Source: Candidatus Pacearchaeota archaeon (lineage in GTDB: Archaea; Nanobdellota; Nanobdellia; Pacearchaeales; GW2011-AR1). From it: a stretch of 52,518 bases of DNA. The notes below the pieces were generated by a model. It was not told where the DNA came from. It did not search any database and saw only the letters and a list, made by a program, of their open reading frames with translations. Each line of letters begins with the position of its first letter. Position 1 is the stretch's first letter. Both the position numbers and the translations under genes were made by a program. The stretch spans positions 1 through 52,518 of the forward strand of contig JAGVXG010000008.1 of NCBI GenBank assembly GCA_018303885.1, given 5' to 3'. Positions 41,473 to 50,338 of this stretch are shown here, in pieces.

Positions 41473-41474
41473 TT

Positions 41475-41690
41475 TTATTTTTTAATAATTTTAATCAAGG
41501 ATGTGATACCTATAAAAGTATGCAGTCCAAATAAACTCCATGCCATTATAGATATTTCATATACAACTAAAAATATTGCCGCCATTAAATTTAAATGTGG
41601 AAAAAATTTACCTATTTTTTTATGATTCCAAGTTCCAAAAGCTATGATAGTTATTGCAAACCCAATCCATCCAAAAATTTGATAGTTCAT
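41475..41690 (-). CDS. small two-TM protein
   Basis: The 71-aa protein has FGWIGFAITIIAFGTWNHKK and LNLMAAIFLVVYEISIMAWS as two or three membrane helices and IKKIKK-like basic end. Unknown family. It is 2 nt after cysS and 2 nt before rbcL, so it is certainly in that operon. Confidence 0.6.
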   Translation of the reverse strand: MNYQIFGWIGFAITIIAFGTWNHKKIGKFFPHLNLMAAIFLVVYEISIMAWSLFGLHTFIGITSLIKIIKK

Positions 41691-41692
41691 TT

Positions 41693-43084
41693 TTACCTCT
41701 TTTTTACAACAAATCCCTTTTCTTTGTCTTCAACAACAAATCCAAGTTTATTAATTTTCTCCCGAATTTTATCAGCTGTTTTGAAATCTTTTTTCAATCG
41801 GTGCTTTTCTCTTTCTGCGACGAGTTTTTTAACATCTCCTGGAATGTTAATTTTCTCTTCTTTGCCTAAATCAAGCCCAAAAATCCCGTCAAACCTTAAG
41901 GCAAGCTCATACTTTTCTGCTTGATTTAATCTATCTTCTCTTAATATATCCCATAAATAAGAAAGAGCCTTAGGCATGTTTAAATCATCGTTGACAATTT
42001 CCAAAAACTGGCGGTAGGCAGCGTCAATATTTTTTTTGTTTTTCTTTTCTCTTGATTTTTTAAACTCAGATAAAATATTCTTTAGTTTTTCATAAGCGTT
42101 TTTCGCAGCGTCAAGATTTTCTAATGTAAAATCTAGTGGTTTCCTATAATGTCCAAGGAGATAAAAATATCGTAGATGCATTGGTTTGTATCCCAATTCT
42201 TCTAACTCCAACAAGGTATAAAGTCCTCCCTTAGATTTGCTTACTTTTTCACCTTTAAACATCAAAAATGCACCATGAAGCCAGTATTTCACAAAGGGTT
42301 TTCCTGTTGATGCTTCGCTTTGTGCAATTTCATTTGTATGGTGAACAGAAATGTGATCTTCTCCGCCGGTATGAATATCAAAAGTTTCTCCGAGATATTT
42401 CATAGACATCGCAGAACATTCAATATGCCACCCTGGAAAACCAACCCCCCATGGAGATGCCCATTCTTGTTGTCTCTTTCCCGGTTCTTCTGAAAATTTC
42501 CACAAGGCAAAATCTGTTTTATTCCTTTTTTCTCCGAAAGAAACTCTTTTTCCAGCTTCTAGTCCCTTAATATTAAGTTTCGCAAGTTTTCCGTAATCTT
42601 TTAATTTGGAAGTATCAAAATAAATTCCATCAGAAGTTTTATATGTAAAACCTTTTTTCTCGAGCTTCTTTATTATTTCAATTTGTTCTTTTATATTCTC
42701 TGTTGCTTTTGGCCAGAAATCAGGCTCATAAATATTCATTTTTTTTAAATCCTGTAAAAAAACTTTAAGATAATGTTCAGAAATCTCCTTTGCTGTTTTC
42801 CCTTCCTGTTTTGCAGCCTTTTCAATCTTGTCCTCTCCAGTATCTGCATCAGAAGTCAAATGTCCAACATCTGTGACATTAATAACATGTTTGACTTTGT
42901 ACCCATTAATTTTTAGAATTCTTTTTAAAATATCAGGAAAAACATAGCTTCTTAAGTTTCCTATATGCTGATACCAATATACTGTTGGTCCACAAGTATA
43001 CATTCTTACTTCTTTGTCTTTCAGCGACTTGAAAACTTCTTTTTTTCTCGATAAGGTATTATAAAATCTTAACTTTTCCGGCAT
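41693..43084 (-). CDS. cysS: cysteinyl-tRNA synthetase
   Basis: The 463-aa class I enzyme has [20 protein letters not shown] (Zn Cys and HIGH-like HIGN), [40 protein letters not shown] and the KMSKS-like motif [10 protein letters not shown]. It charges tRNA-Cys. Full length. It begins the RuBisCO-containing operon. Confidence 0.95.
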   Translation of the reverse strand: MPEKLRFYNTLSRKKEVFKSLKDKEVRMYTCGPTVYWYQHIGNLRSYVFPDILKRILKINGYKVKHVINVTDVGHLTSDADTGEDKIEKAAKQEGKTAKEISEHYLKVFLQDLKKMNIYEPDFWPKATENIKEQIEIIKKLEKKGFTYKTSDGIYFDTSKLKDYGKLAKLNIKGLEAGKRVSFGEKRNKTDFALWKFSEEPGKRQQEWASPWGVGFPGWHIECSAMSMKYLGETFDIHTGGEDHISVHHTNEIAQSEASTGKPFVKYWLHGAFLMFKGEKVSKSKGGLYTLLELEELGYKPMHLRYFYLLGHYRKPLDFTLENLDAAKNAYEKLKNILSEFKKSREKKNKKNIDAAYRQFLEIVNDDLNMPKALSYLWDILREDRLNQAEKYELALRFDGIFGLDLGKEEKINIPGDVKKLVAEREKHRLKKDFKTADKIREKINKLGFVVEDKEKGFVVKKR

Positions 43085-43130
43085 GATTACTCAAAGAAAA
43101 AGGAATTTAAAAATTTAAGTTATTGGCGCT

Positions 43131-43700
43131 TTACTTTATTGTGACAAAGACGTCTGCGCCCGTGTAAGATTCTGAACCCTTTCTAACATCCAGTTCATAA
43201 GTTATAGTGCATGGGGGAGCAGATTCTGGGACAACAAATTTAACCATTCTGGCTAATTCCAAAGAGTCTCCTGGCCCAAGGCTAAAACTTCCAGAGCCAC
43301 CCAAAAGCATTTGATTGGCGTCTTCTTCTTTAAATGTACTTCCGCATCTTGAAGCGTCAGATGCTGTTACAGTATATGAAAATTGCGCGCTTTCTACCTC
43401 ATTATTTCTCACTGAGAATGCAAATCCTTTAGGCGTATCCCCTTTCTTCAGAGTTATTTCCCGAGAAGTTGGGTAAACAGCTATTTTTCTTCCCTCTTGT
43501 GAAAAGAGTTTCTGTATTTGACTTTGAATCTCACTATCTACCGTGTCTATTGCACTTGTTCCACTGCTGAAAATCTTCTGTATGAAAAAAATCCCAAGGA
43601 CAAGAACCATCATGAGTAAAACAATTGTTACAATAGTGCCAACAGACATCTCCATTGCTGCACGTTTCGCATATTTTGAACTTCTGAAAAGCGTTTTCAT
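43131..43700 (-). CDS. pilin/flagellin-like protein
   Basis: The 189-aa protein starts with a basic leader SSKYAKRAAMEMSVGTIVTI followed by a long hydrophobic helix, a class III signal with A-A-M-E around the cut. The ectodomain is beta-rich (KGFAFSVRNNEVESAQFSYT) with two Cys pairs. It is away from the main cluster, next to a DUF4190-like gene. Confidence 0.65.
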   Translation of the reverse strand: MKTLFRSSKYAKRAAMEMSVGTIVTIVLLMMVLVLGIFFIQKIFSSGTSAIDTVDSEIQSQIQKLFSQEGRKIAVYPTSREITLKKGDTPKGFAFSVRNNEVESAQFSYTVTASDASRCGSTFKEEDANQMLLGGSGSFSLGPGDSLELARMVKFVVPESAPPCTITYELDVRKGSESYTGADVFVTIK

Positions 43701-43701
43701 T

Positions 43702-43968
43702 TTATATTGAAGGGAAAAAATCAGTCAACCCGCTGTTTATGGAATAAATCAATGCGATAACAGAAATTATAAGGAAGACAATGCTTAGGATTATTCCGAT
43801 AGTGTTAAGCTTTCTTGCCTTTGCTACACTGTATTTTCTGCTTTGAACCAAACCTATGATTCCAAGAATTAATCCTGCAAGCGGCGAGACAAATGCAAAT
43901 ACGATGCTTAAAATTCCGAGAGCATAACTCACTGATGCTATGTCTATTTTGTCAGTTTTACTAACCAT
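43702..43968 (-). CDS. DUF4190-like two-TM protein
   Basis: The 88-aa protein has YALGILSIVFAFVSPLAGLI-LGIIGLVQSRK and a second helix pair LNTIGIILSIVFLIISVIAL, the layout of DUF4190 membrane proteins. It ends 2 bases before the pilin-like gene, so the two are read together. Confidence 0.65.
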   Translation of the reverse strand: MVSKTDKIDIASVSYALGILSIVFAFVSPLAGLILGIIGLVQSRKYSVAKARKLNTIGIILSIVFLIISVIALIYSINSGLTDFFPSI

Positions 43969-44036
43969 TTAATCACCTTTTTATATCATGCTTAATAATT
44001 TCTATTTTATAAATGTTTTTGATGAATTTATAAAAA

Positions 44037-44107
44037 TGGGACTACTGGGAGTCGAACCCAGGCATCGCGAGCTTCAGTCGCGTGTTCTCCCGTTGAACTA
44101 TAGTCCC
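44037..44107 (-). tRNA. tRNA-Phe (anticodon GAA)
   Basis: The minus strand folds as a complete cloverleaf: acceptor GGGACTA/TAGTCCC, D stem GTTC/GAAC, anticodon stem CGCGA/TCGCG with loop CTGAAGC (GAA), T arm CTGGG-TTCGACT-CCCAG, discriminator A. No intron. CCA is not encoded. ATTTAAAAGC at about 44132-44142 is its promoter. Confidence 0.95.
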
Positions 44108-44144
44108 CCAAGTATGGGAGATTATTTTGCTTTTAAATCTTTTA

Positions 44145-44636
44145 CTATCTCAAGTAAACAGAATCCCCCTCTTCAAAACCATAGGCATCTGAAAGTCCTG
44201 AGTTTATCTCAAATACATACATTATATCTCTGCTTGGATAAAAAACAGGACATTCTTTTCCTTCTTCACATGGTTGCATGTTCTTCTCAATTCCCACTAT
44301 TTTCTTATTTTCATCAATCCATAATATGTCTATTGGAAATTTCATATCTTTCATCCAGAATCCTGGCAGCGTCTCTTCCTCAAAAATAAACAGCATCCCT
44401 TTATCATCACCAAGAGATTGTTTTCCGCTTAATCCTCTTTCTCTCTCGCCAAGAGTATCTGCAATCTCAGCATAAAAACATGTTTTGCCTTCTATGCAGA
44501 TTTTATTTGATTTAGAAGAAGAATTTTTATACATAAAATAGCCAGCAATTATTATTATAACTGATAATACCAAGAACGCCAAAATAAATGCCTTCTTATT
44601 TAATACTATTTTCACCGCTGTTTTTTTAATCTTCAT
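44145..44636 (-). CDS. DUF192 protein with N-terminal anchor
   Basis: The 163-aa protein has an N-terminal TM helix and a DUF192 domain: IADTLGERERGLSGKQSLGD, GMLFIFEEETLPGFWMKDMK, FPIDILWIDENKKIVGIEKN. The domain is anchored outside and its biochemical role is not known. Intact and full length. Confidence 0.88.
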   Translation of the reverse strand: MKIKKTAVKIVLNKKAFILAFLVLSVIIIIAGYFMYKNSSSKSNKICIEGKTCFYAEIADTLGERERGLSGKQSLGDDKGMLFIFEEETLPGFWMKDMKFPIDILWIDENKKIVGIEKNMQPCEEGKECPVFYPSRDIMYVFEINSGLSDAYGFEEGDSVYLR

Positions 44637-44681
44637 CTTTATATCAATAAATTAATACTAAAAAATGTTTGTAAATGTCGA

Positions 44682-45287
44682 CTAACCAGAAACCAGTGCT
44701 TTAATCTTTTTAATATAATCTCTTCTATCAACGCTAACTACTGGAAAACCATACTTTTTCGCTTCTTTTTTGATAAATTCGTTAAATTCAATAACCCATT
44801 CAACTTCTTTTTCTTTCACACTATCTGGATATTTTCTCGCTTCATCCCACAAGCCCCGTGTAAAGACCGTTTTTCTTACTCTATCAATATTTTCATCAAT
44901 AAGAAAAACCGCTTTTATTTTCTTTTTCTTAACTAAATTATGAATAAGGTTAGGAATTATTGCTATCCCTTCGATTATATAAGAACTCCAGACATAATCT
45001 GTTTCAATTAAAGCTTTCACCCCTTTCCAAACATCTTCTCCTTCTTTATTTACAATTTCTACAATTTTCTTTGCTGAATTTTTCTTTAGAAATTCAACAC
45101 CCATTTCTGGAGTTGCTTTATGATGGTAAAATAATACAGGGTAATCTTTTTTTCTTACTAACTCTCTCATCTGTTCTCTTATTGTGTCTGTAGAAATCCA
45201 GGGCAACTTTAGTTCCTCTGCAATTTTTCTCGCAGCATAGCTTTTTCCAGCTGTTGGAGATCCTCCAATAAGAATTATTTTTCCCAT
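44682..45287 (-). CDS. P-loop kinase (2-phosphoglycerate kinase-like)
   Basis: The 201-aa protein has Walker A LIGGSPTAGKSYAARKIAEE, LPWISTDTIREQMRELVRKK, YIIEGIAIIPNLIHNLVK and an R-rich lid RKTVFTRGLWDEARKY. It resembles AAA_33/2-phosphoglycerate-kinase-type enzymes. The substrate is uncertain. Confidence 0.7.
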   Translation of the reverse strand: MGKIILIGGSPTAGKSYAARKIAEELKLPWISTDTIREQMRELVRKKDYPVLFYHHKATPEMGVEFLKKNSAKKIVEIVNKEGEDVWKGVKALIETDYVWSSYIIEGIAIIPNLIHNLVKKKKIKAVFLIDENIDRVRKTVFTRGLWDEARKYPDSVKEKEVEWVIEFNEFIKKEAKKYGFPVVSVDRRDYIKKIKALVSG

Positions 45288-45343
45288 AGAATAAAAAGTC
45301 GAGATAGCTATTTATTGTTTTCCTTTAAGATATTATTAAAATT

Positions 45344-45709
45344 TTATTCCACAAATTCAACATTTTCTTTATTTTTGAATTTTTCATCACCAGTTAGAAA
45401 TTTTACACCCATTTCCTTAGCAGTTATATACCCAATACAATCAGCATATGATAAATTTTCCTTTTTATTCTTAAATCTTAATCTAGCGGCTTTAATTGCG
45501 GCATCAAATTTTATTATATTTACAAGTTTAAAATTGAGTTTCCTTATCCAATAATCGGCTGTTTGCTCATCGTGCTCCTTTAAAAAATAAAAATAAACTT
45601 CAGAAATATTAAGAGTTGTAGTAATTATTGGAAGATTTTTAAACCTCAAATAATTTTCAGCCCCTTCTATAAGATCTATAATTGCGCCGCTATCGAAGAA
45701 ATATTCCAT
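45344..45709 (-). CDS. vapC: VapC-type PIN-domain toxin
   Basis: The 121-aa protein has FDSGAIIDLIEG, LNISEVYFYFLKEH, LSYADCIGYITAKE and FLTGDEKFKN, the PIN acidic residues. Its ATG shares one base with the antitoxin stop. Likely active. Confidence 0.85.
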   Translation of the reverse strand: MEYFFDSGAIIDLIEGAENYLRFKNLPIITTTLNISEVYFYFLKEHDEQTADYWIRKLNFKLVNIIKFDAAIKAARLRFKNKKENLSYADCIGYITAKEMGVKFLTGDEKFKNKENVEFVE

Positions 45710-45960
45710 TATTCATCCTCTGGCCAAAATTCTCGGTCAATTTCATCCATAACCTCTTGAGTAGATTTTTTAGATTTTCTTTTTATTTTAAATTTTTTAG
45801 CTAATTCCATAATATCCCCTACAGTTGTGTATTTTTTTGGTTGCACAGTTACAAAAACTTCATTATCTTCTTTTAAACCCTCCCTACTAATTATTTCTTT
45901 AGGAATTATTATCCCAAACGAATTTCCCCATTTTTTTACTTTAGTTCTTATTTGTTCCAT
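45709..45960 (-). CDS. vapB: AbrB/SpoVT-type antitoxin
   Basis: The 83-aa protein has an AbrB swapped-hairpin domain IRTKVKKWGNSFGIIIPKEI and a charged C-terminus with STQEVMDEIDREFWPEDE that would block VapC. A perfect 14-bp palindrome sits 3 nt upstream of the start. Confidence 0.87.
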   Translation of the reverse strand: MEQIRTKVKKWGNSFGIIIPKEIISREGLKEDNEVFVTVQPKKYTTVGDIMELAKKFKIKRKSKKSTQEVMDEIDREFWPEDE

Positions 45961-45963
45961 TAA

Positions 45964-45977
45964 TTATACATGTATAA
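45964..45977 (-). promoter_or_regulatory. operator palindrome of AbrB-VapC operon
   Basis: TTATACATGTATAA is a perfect 14-bp palindrome between the TTTATAAA box (about 45981-45988) and the start codon. Confidence 0.65.
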
Positions 45978-46021
45978 CTTATTTATAAAACTTTCTATTT
46001 GAAGAAAAAATAGAAAATAAC

Positions 46022-46374
46022 GTAAGTCGGGAATAGGCCAGCTTCTGTCAAACCCTGTAATCAGACGGTTTGTGTTAACATTCAACTAAGCGGCTTAAAG
46101 CCTTGCACCGGTTGAGACAGCCGTTTCATCAAATCTTTCACTTCGCAGTTCAACTCACGTTTCATAACTCTGTGAAAGCTGTGTCGTTTCTCTTCTGGAG
46201 CTTTCCTTCGCAGGAATCTTCCTTTCGAAAGACAACCTTAATGTGGTGGCCGGACCTTACCTCACGACGAGAACATTACTGTTCGCGAAGTCCCCGAAGG
46301 GCGAACTTAGAAATCATTTCTTTGATTTCTTGCTTAATTAAAAGCAAAGTCCCGAAGTTAACTACCCGACTTAC
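46022..46374 (-). ncRNA. rnpB: RNase P RNA
   Basis: The minus strand has a 10-bp terminal helix P1 (GTAAGTCGGG at 46374-46365 with CCCGACTTAC at 46031-46022), the P4 5' region GTGAGGTAAGGTCCGGCC and the matching 3' conserved sequence ACAGAAGCTGGCCTATTCCC. Several stems, such as GTTCGCC/GGCGAAC-type pairs and AAGCGGCTT, fill the centre. The size of about 350 nt is normal for archaea. It is the catalytic RNA that cuts tRNA 5' leaders. Confidence 0.88.
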
Positions 46375-46393
46375 AAAAACCTAGAGAAATAAG

Positions 46394-46404
46394 AGTTTTT
46401 AAGG
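46394..46404 (-). promoter_or_regulatory. promoter of RNase P RNA
   Basis: CCTTAAAAACT lies about 24 nt before the first P1 base, which fits transcription starting at 46374. Confidence 0.5.
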
Positions 46405-46429
46405 TTGTTGGTATAAGAATTTTGAAATG

Positions 46430-46651
46430 TTAATCCAAAATAAGGCCTTCAAGGCCACCATCTAAAAAGAATTCATCCCCTTCTTCGTAACGGCATTTTA
46501 AATTATCATTCAGTTTCTTTATAACCTTCAATCCGACTTTTCTAATGGAATTAGATTCATCATAAGAAATAACTTCAACTCTTAGACTACAGTTTTCAGT
46601 AGCATAACCCCCCTTCATTCCAGCTTCAGGTTTCATTGCCATGAATTTCAT
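46430..46651 (-). CDS. hypothetical protein
   Basis: The 73-aa protein (GGYATENCSLRVEVISYDES, KCRYEEGDEFFLDGGLEGL) has no recognised family. It lies directly upstream of the rnpB promoter. Cys are two. Confidence 0.45.
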   Translation of the reverse strand: MKFMAMKPEAGMKGGYATENCSLRVEVISYDESNSIRKVGLKVIKKLNDNLKCRYEEGDEFFLDGGLEGLILD

Positions 46652-46741
46652 TAGGTTGTTGCATTAAAAAACATTTATATTCAAACAAAAAACAGAATAA
46701 AATTAAAAAATAAAAATTATTGGACTTATTTAAAGGAGATA

Positions 46742-47086
46742 TTAAAATCTTCTTCCTCGTCCGCCACCGCCACCAAAGTCCCTTCCTCTTCCGCCTCCAC
46801 CGCCGAAATCTCTTCTTGGTGGTCTTGGTCTGTCAGGGTCCATTGGCTTTGCCTCATTGACCTTCAGATTTCTGCCTTCTGTTTCCTTATCATTCATTTT
46901 TGCGATGGCTTTTTCTGCGTCTTCTTTGTTGGCAAAGGTTACGAAACCAAATCCTTTCGATCTGCCTGAAAACTTATCTTTGATAACTTGGACTTCTTCT
47001 ATGTCTCCAAAAGGAGCAAAAAGCTCTCTAAGTTTCTCATCGTCAACGCTAAAAGGCAGATTGCCTACATACACTTTCATACTCAT
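46742..47086 (-). CDS. RRM RNA-binding protein with RGG tail
   Basis: The 114-aa protein has RNP2 KVYVGNLPF, RNP1 SKGFGFVTF, and a tail with two copies of DFGGGGGRGR. An AGGAGG site precedes the start. Single RRM proteins with Gly-rich tails are usual in bacteria and eukaryotes but scattered in archaea. The role could be an RNA chaperone, perhaps on cold. Confidence 0.9.
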   Translation of the reverse strand: MSMKVYVGNLPFSVDDEKLRELFAPFGDIEEVQVIKDKFSGRSKGFGFVTFANKEDAEKAIAKMNDKETEGRNLKVNEAKPMDPDRPRPPRRDFGGGGGRGRDFGGGGGRGRRF

Positions 47087-47270
47087 GTTATATCCTCCTT
47101 ACAGTTGTATCATCTTAGAACTAGTTCAAACCGAAAACCGAATCTCCCTATTTCTAACATCTGACTTTATGATAAAACAAGGCTATTTAAAGGTTTTTAT
47201 GTGGGATTTTGGGTTTTTTGTGTTGGTGAATTATAGACAAATATTTAAACTTTGAATTTGAAGAATTTTT

Positions 47271-47966
47271 ATGAGATTAATAGGAGCGGAAACAGAAGTT
47301 ATATGGAAATTGTCCTCAGCTTATGAAGCATGCACCCTTTCTGCATGTGATCCTGTTTCTGTTCCAGTAGGAGGCACTTCAAGAAAGGGAGCTTTTTCTC
47401 ATATGTTTTATGATTGCACAGATCCAGAGAAAGAGGGTATAGAAATAATGAGGCAGAGAATTAAAGATGGAAGAGATGATATTCTGGCTCACCTCAGGAT
47501 TCACGATAATCTTCTTAGTGGTTTTTATTCTGTTGATGATGCATTAAAAACAGAAAATAGAGAAAGAATTGTTGAAGAAGGCAGGCGTATTTTTGAAAAT
47601 TTGGAAAATTATGGAAAGCACGTTGGAGAACATTCTGTAAGATTCGCAGAAAAAGCATTCCTTTATTATCCGACATGTCTTTCAGGACATTACTTCGTTC
47701 CTAAAGGTGCAGGCGTAATAATGGAGAAAGTTTTTAATCCTCAACAAAATGAAGAGGGATTAAAAGAAGAGATAACAAATGGAATTATAGCTCTAGAAAA
47801 TTTTCCATTATTCTCATTAAACGACGAACTTAGAGTACTAAGAATGTATGAAGGATATGATTCAGGTGAGGGATCTTTCGGAACCTCATTCAGGGGAAGA
47901 CTTGAACTTACAAGATTGCTTTTGGAAAGAGCAGGCTTTTACCATCAAGAAGCTGTTTCCAGATAA
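47271..47966 (+). CDS. hypothetical protein
   Basis: This 231-aa soluble protein has helical content (IVEEGRRIFENLENYGKHVG, FAEKAFLYYPTCLSGHYFVP, ARLELTRLLLER-like end) and His/Cys at HVGEHSVRF and YPTCLSGHY that might bind metal. No family is recognised. ATATTTAAAC about 25 nt before the ATG is a likely promoter. Confidence 0.6.
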   Translation: MRLIGAETEVIWKLSSAYEACTLSACDPVSVPVGGTSRKGAFSHMFYDCTDPEKEGIEIMRQRIKDGRDDILAHLRIHDNLLSGFYSVDDALKTENRERIVEEGRRIFENLENYGKHVGEHSVRFAEKAFLYYPTCLSGHYFVPKGAGVIMEKVFNPQQNEEGLKEEITNGIIALENFPLFSLNDELRVLRMYEGYDSGEGSFGTSFRGRLELTRLLLERAGFYHQEAVSR

Positions 47967-48076
47967 TTTTTTATGATTTCTGAAAGAGGGGGTTTTTATG
48001 GGTGTTTTTAGGAAGTTTTTACATGGCTTTAGATTCTTAACCCAATTTTTATAAAGCCCCCTTCTTTGAAATTTTT

Positions 48077-48301
48077 ATGACAGAAGAAAGGTATGTTCGT
48101 GTTTTTGATTCTAGGGAATTAGGAATTCGCACGCCCTCAGATAGTTATTGCATAGAGCTAGTACTAGGAGGATATAGACACGTGATGCCAAAAATGACTA
48201 GACAACTCCAAACACCAATGTTAGTGCCCAAGGAAATAGCAAATGAAATAGCAAAAAGATGGGCTTCTAAGGTTGGAGTAGAGGCAAAGCTTAAGGATTA
48301 A
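48077..48301 (+). CDS. hypothetical protein
   Basis: This 74-aa protein reads YVRVFDSRELGIRTPSDSYC, VLGGYRHVMPKMTRQLQTPM and VPKEIANEIAKRWASKVGVE. Unknown family. TTTTATAAAG at 48047 is a TATA box giving a short leader. Confidence 0.5.
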   Translation: MTEERYVRVFDSRELGIRTPSDSYCIELVLGGYRHVMPKMTRQLQTPMLVPKEIANEIAKRWASKVGVEAKLKD

Positions 48302-48363
48302 AACTTATGAAACGAATTTTTTGCTTACACAACTTTTATAAACATCGCATTTAATTAAAAAAC

Positions 48364-48849
48364 ATGACTGAAGATAATTTAGAGAATTTGGCATTTGATG
48401 ACGATGTTGAGTTAATTGTGGAGGGGGTTGACTTTGAAAGTTTCAAGAGATTAGCACGCGAGGAGCTTTCGCCTTTATCCCCCAATGAACTTGCCAAATA
48501 TTTTATACAAGGATCAGAAGACCATAGAATTATTTATAGAGATTTTTTAAGCACACGGCCAAAAGAATATCAAAACGAGTTTAGGAGTCATTTAGAAGAT
48601 TTATCTAAACATCCATCACAAAGTTTTAGTGGTTTAAGTGGCAAAACTCCTGTAGAAGTTGCAGAACGTTTTTTAGACATCCCCTTCAGTGTCTCTTCCG
48701 ATTCTGCTCGAATGGCGATAAGAGAATATGTTGAAAGACAACCTCAAGAATTTGTAGACCAATTCAACTCTTACATTCTTTCTAAAACTCAACCAATTAG
48801 AGAAGAATTGGCTAGAACCTCAGGAGATTACGAGTTAGACTGCGCTTAG
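48364..48849 (+). CDS. hypothetical protein
   Basis: This 161-aa acidic, helical protein (VDFESFKRLAREELSPLSPN, STRPKEYQNEFRSHLEDLSK, ERQPQEFVDQFNSYILSKTQ) contains an apparent internal repeat around P-xE-(F/Y)-x-(N/D)-x-F. Unknown family. TTTTATAAAC at 48334 is its promoter. Confidence 0.5.
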   Translation: MTEDNLENLAFDDDVELIVEGVDFESFKRLAREELSPLSPNELAKYFIQGSEDHRIIYRDFLSTRPKEYQNEFRSHLEDLSKHPSQSFSGLSGKTPVEVAERFLDIPFSVSSDSARMAIREYVERQPQEFVDQFNSYILSKTQPIREELARTSGDYELDCA

Positions 48850-48882
48850 AAATTTTAAGGAAGAATTAATTACATTAAAAAC

Positions 48883-49179
48883 TTAAATTACAGCGCGATA
48901 AAGCCGGTATTTAACTTTATTTGTTCCCATATCTCCAATTACAAAATGCGCTTTACCTTCGTCCACTAATTCTTCTAAAACAGCATGAAAAACCTTGTTT
49001 TTTAACCCGCCTATAGAGAAATTAATTTGCTGAGCTTCGCTGCCCATTATTTCTTGAGCCTTTTCTTCAGCATATCTAAAAATCCTTGGTGCAGAAAAGT
49101 ATCTGTTAGGTTCTTCAGCTTTATTTGTTAAGTCTAATAATGCTTCATATACTAAATCCTTTTCTGCTTTTGATTGCAT
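48883..49179 (-). CDS. winged-helix-like hypothetical protein
   Basis: The 98-aa protein has KDLVYEALLDLTNKAEEPNR, KNKVFHAVLEELVDEGKAHF and a beta end VIGDMGTNKVKYRLYR, in the order of a small winged-helix fold. It follows the 23S gene in the same direction after a T-rich terminator-like stretch. Confidence 0.5.
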   Translation of the reverse strand: MQSKAEKDLVYEALLDLTNKAEEPNRYFSAPRIFRYAEEKAQEIMGSEAQQINFSIGGLKNKVFHAVLEELVDEGKAHFVIGDMGTNKVKYRLYRAVI

Positions 49180-49227
49180 TATTTTGAAAAGGTTTTTTGC
49201 TTAATAAAATCTATGGCGATGTTTTAC

Positions 49228-49259
49228 AAAAAAGATTAAGAAATAATTATTATAAAAAA
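49228..49259 (-). terminator. T-rich terminator after 23S rRNA
   Basis: Two T6 runs (TGTTTTTTATAAT, TTAATCTTTTTTG) on the minus strand lie about 80-110 nt past the 23S 3' end. A hairpin AGATTTT-GTTTAC-AAAATCT (about 49311-49330) lies between. Archaeal termination uses such T-tracts. Confidence 0.5.
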
Positions 49260-49335
49260 CAACAGATAAGCAAGAGAAGTTTTCCTGATGTGTTCTGAAA
49301 CATACTAATAAGATTTTGTAAACAAAATCTCAATA

Positions 49336-50260
49336 AAGCTTTTAGTAGTTGTCTGCTGAAATTCTCGCCGAAGCTTGAATCTTACACAGCAACTCTATCA
49401 ACGTCGTCTTCTACGACGGCCTTAGTTGTCTCGTTTTGCGTGTGGCTTCGAGCTTAGATGCATTCAGCTCTTATCCAGATGACGCGTAGCTATGCAGCCT
49501 GCCATTTGACAACTGCTCACCAGAGGCGTCCGAGCCTGGTTCCTCTCGTACTACAAGCTCGTTACACTCAGACAACAACACACCTAGTAGATATCATACA
49601 AACTGTCTCGCGACGTTCTTAACCCAGCTAACGATACCTTTTAATGCGTGAACTCCGACACCCTTGCACGCTTCTGCACGCGCAGGATAGGTAGAGCCGA
49701 CAGCGATGTACCAAACCGCCCCGTCAATATGGACTATCGGGGGCGACAAGCCTGTTATCCTTGGGGTAACTTTTCTATCAGACACGGCTTCTATTAAAAA
49801 AGCACGTGGGTTCACTAGGCCAATCTTTCGATCATGCATTCCTTGCTAATCAGAATACATTCAGACAAGCTTTTGCCCTCGCACTCAACTCCGGGTTTCC
49901 AAGCCGGATGAGCTTGTCTTAGGGTCCTATCGATATTTTTTCGACAGGGCGCCGCCCCAGCCAAACTGCCCGCCTGTTACTGTTCTCATAAAGAGTAAGC
50001 AAAATTAAGAAAAACAAGTAGTATTACACTTTCGCTCCATCGCAACCTAAATTACGACTTCTACGCTCCTACTTATTCTATGTGTATCTCTTAAAATTAC
50101 AACAACAAGTTGCAGTAAAGTTCCACAAGGTCTTCGCTTCCCACTAGGTGTCCGTGGCATTTTCGCCACGAAGTGTGTTCAGAAGGTCCCAACTAGGGAC
50201 AGGGACAACCTCGTTAAACCATTCATGCACGTCGCCATTCAGACGACAAGGCATTACGCT
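49336..50260 (-). rRNA. rrl: 23S rRNA, 3' segment
   Basis: The minus strand carries recognised 23S domains IV-VI: AGCGTAATGCCTTGTCG (about E. coli 1932 on), GGCGGGCAGTTTGGCTGGGG, GATAACAGGCTTGTCGCC (peptidyl transferase), AACGTCGCGAGACAGTTTG, and the sarcin-ricin loop TAGTACGAGAGGAACC. The 3' end is near 49336 and is approximate. Confidence 0.93.
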
Positions 50261-50338
50261 TATATTTGTTGTTCAATAATTGATCACTCAATTATTTTGC
50301 TTTATGTCGCCATAAAGATCGCACTCTATCTTCACAAC

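Noticed and set aside
43988-44389. 133-aa ORF covering the tRNA
   Set aside because: It runs antisense through tRNA-Phe and the DUF192 gene.
46103-46384. 93-aa ORF on the plus strand
   Set aside because: It lies antisense to RNase P RNA and has no protein-like features.
49594-49839. 81-aa ORF on the minus strand
   Set aside because: It lies wholly within conserved 23S rRNA (peptidyl transferase region), so it is a chance frame.
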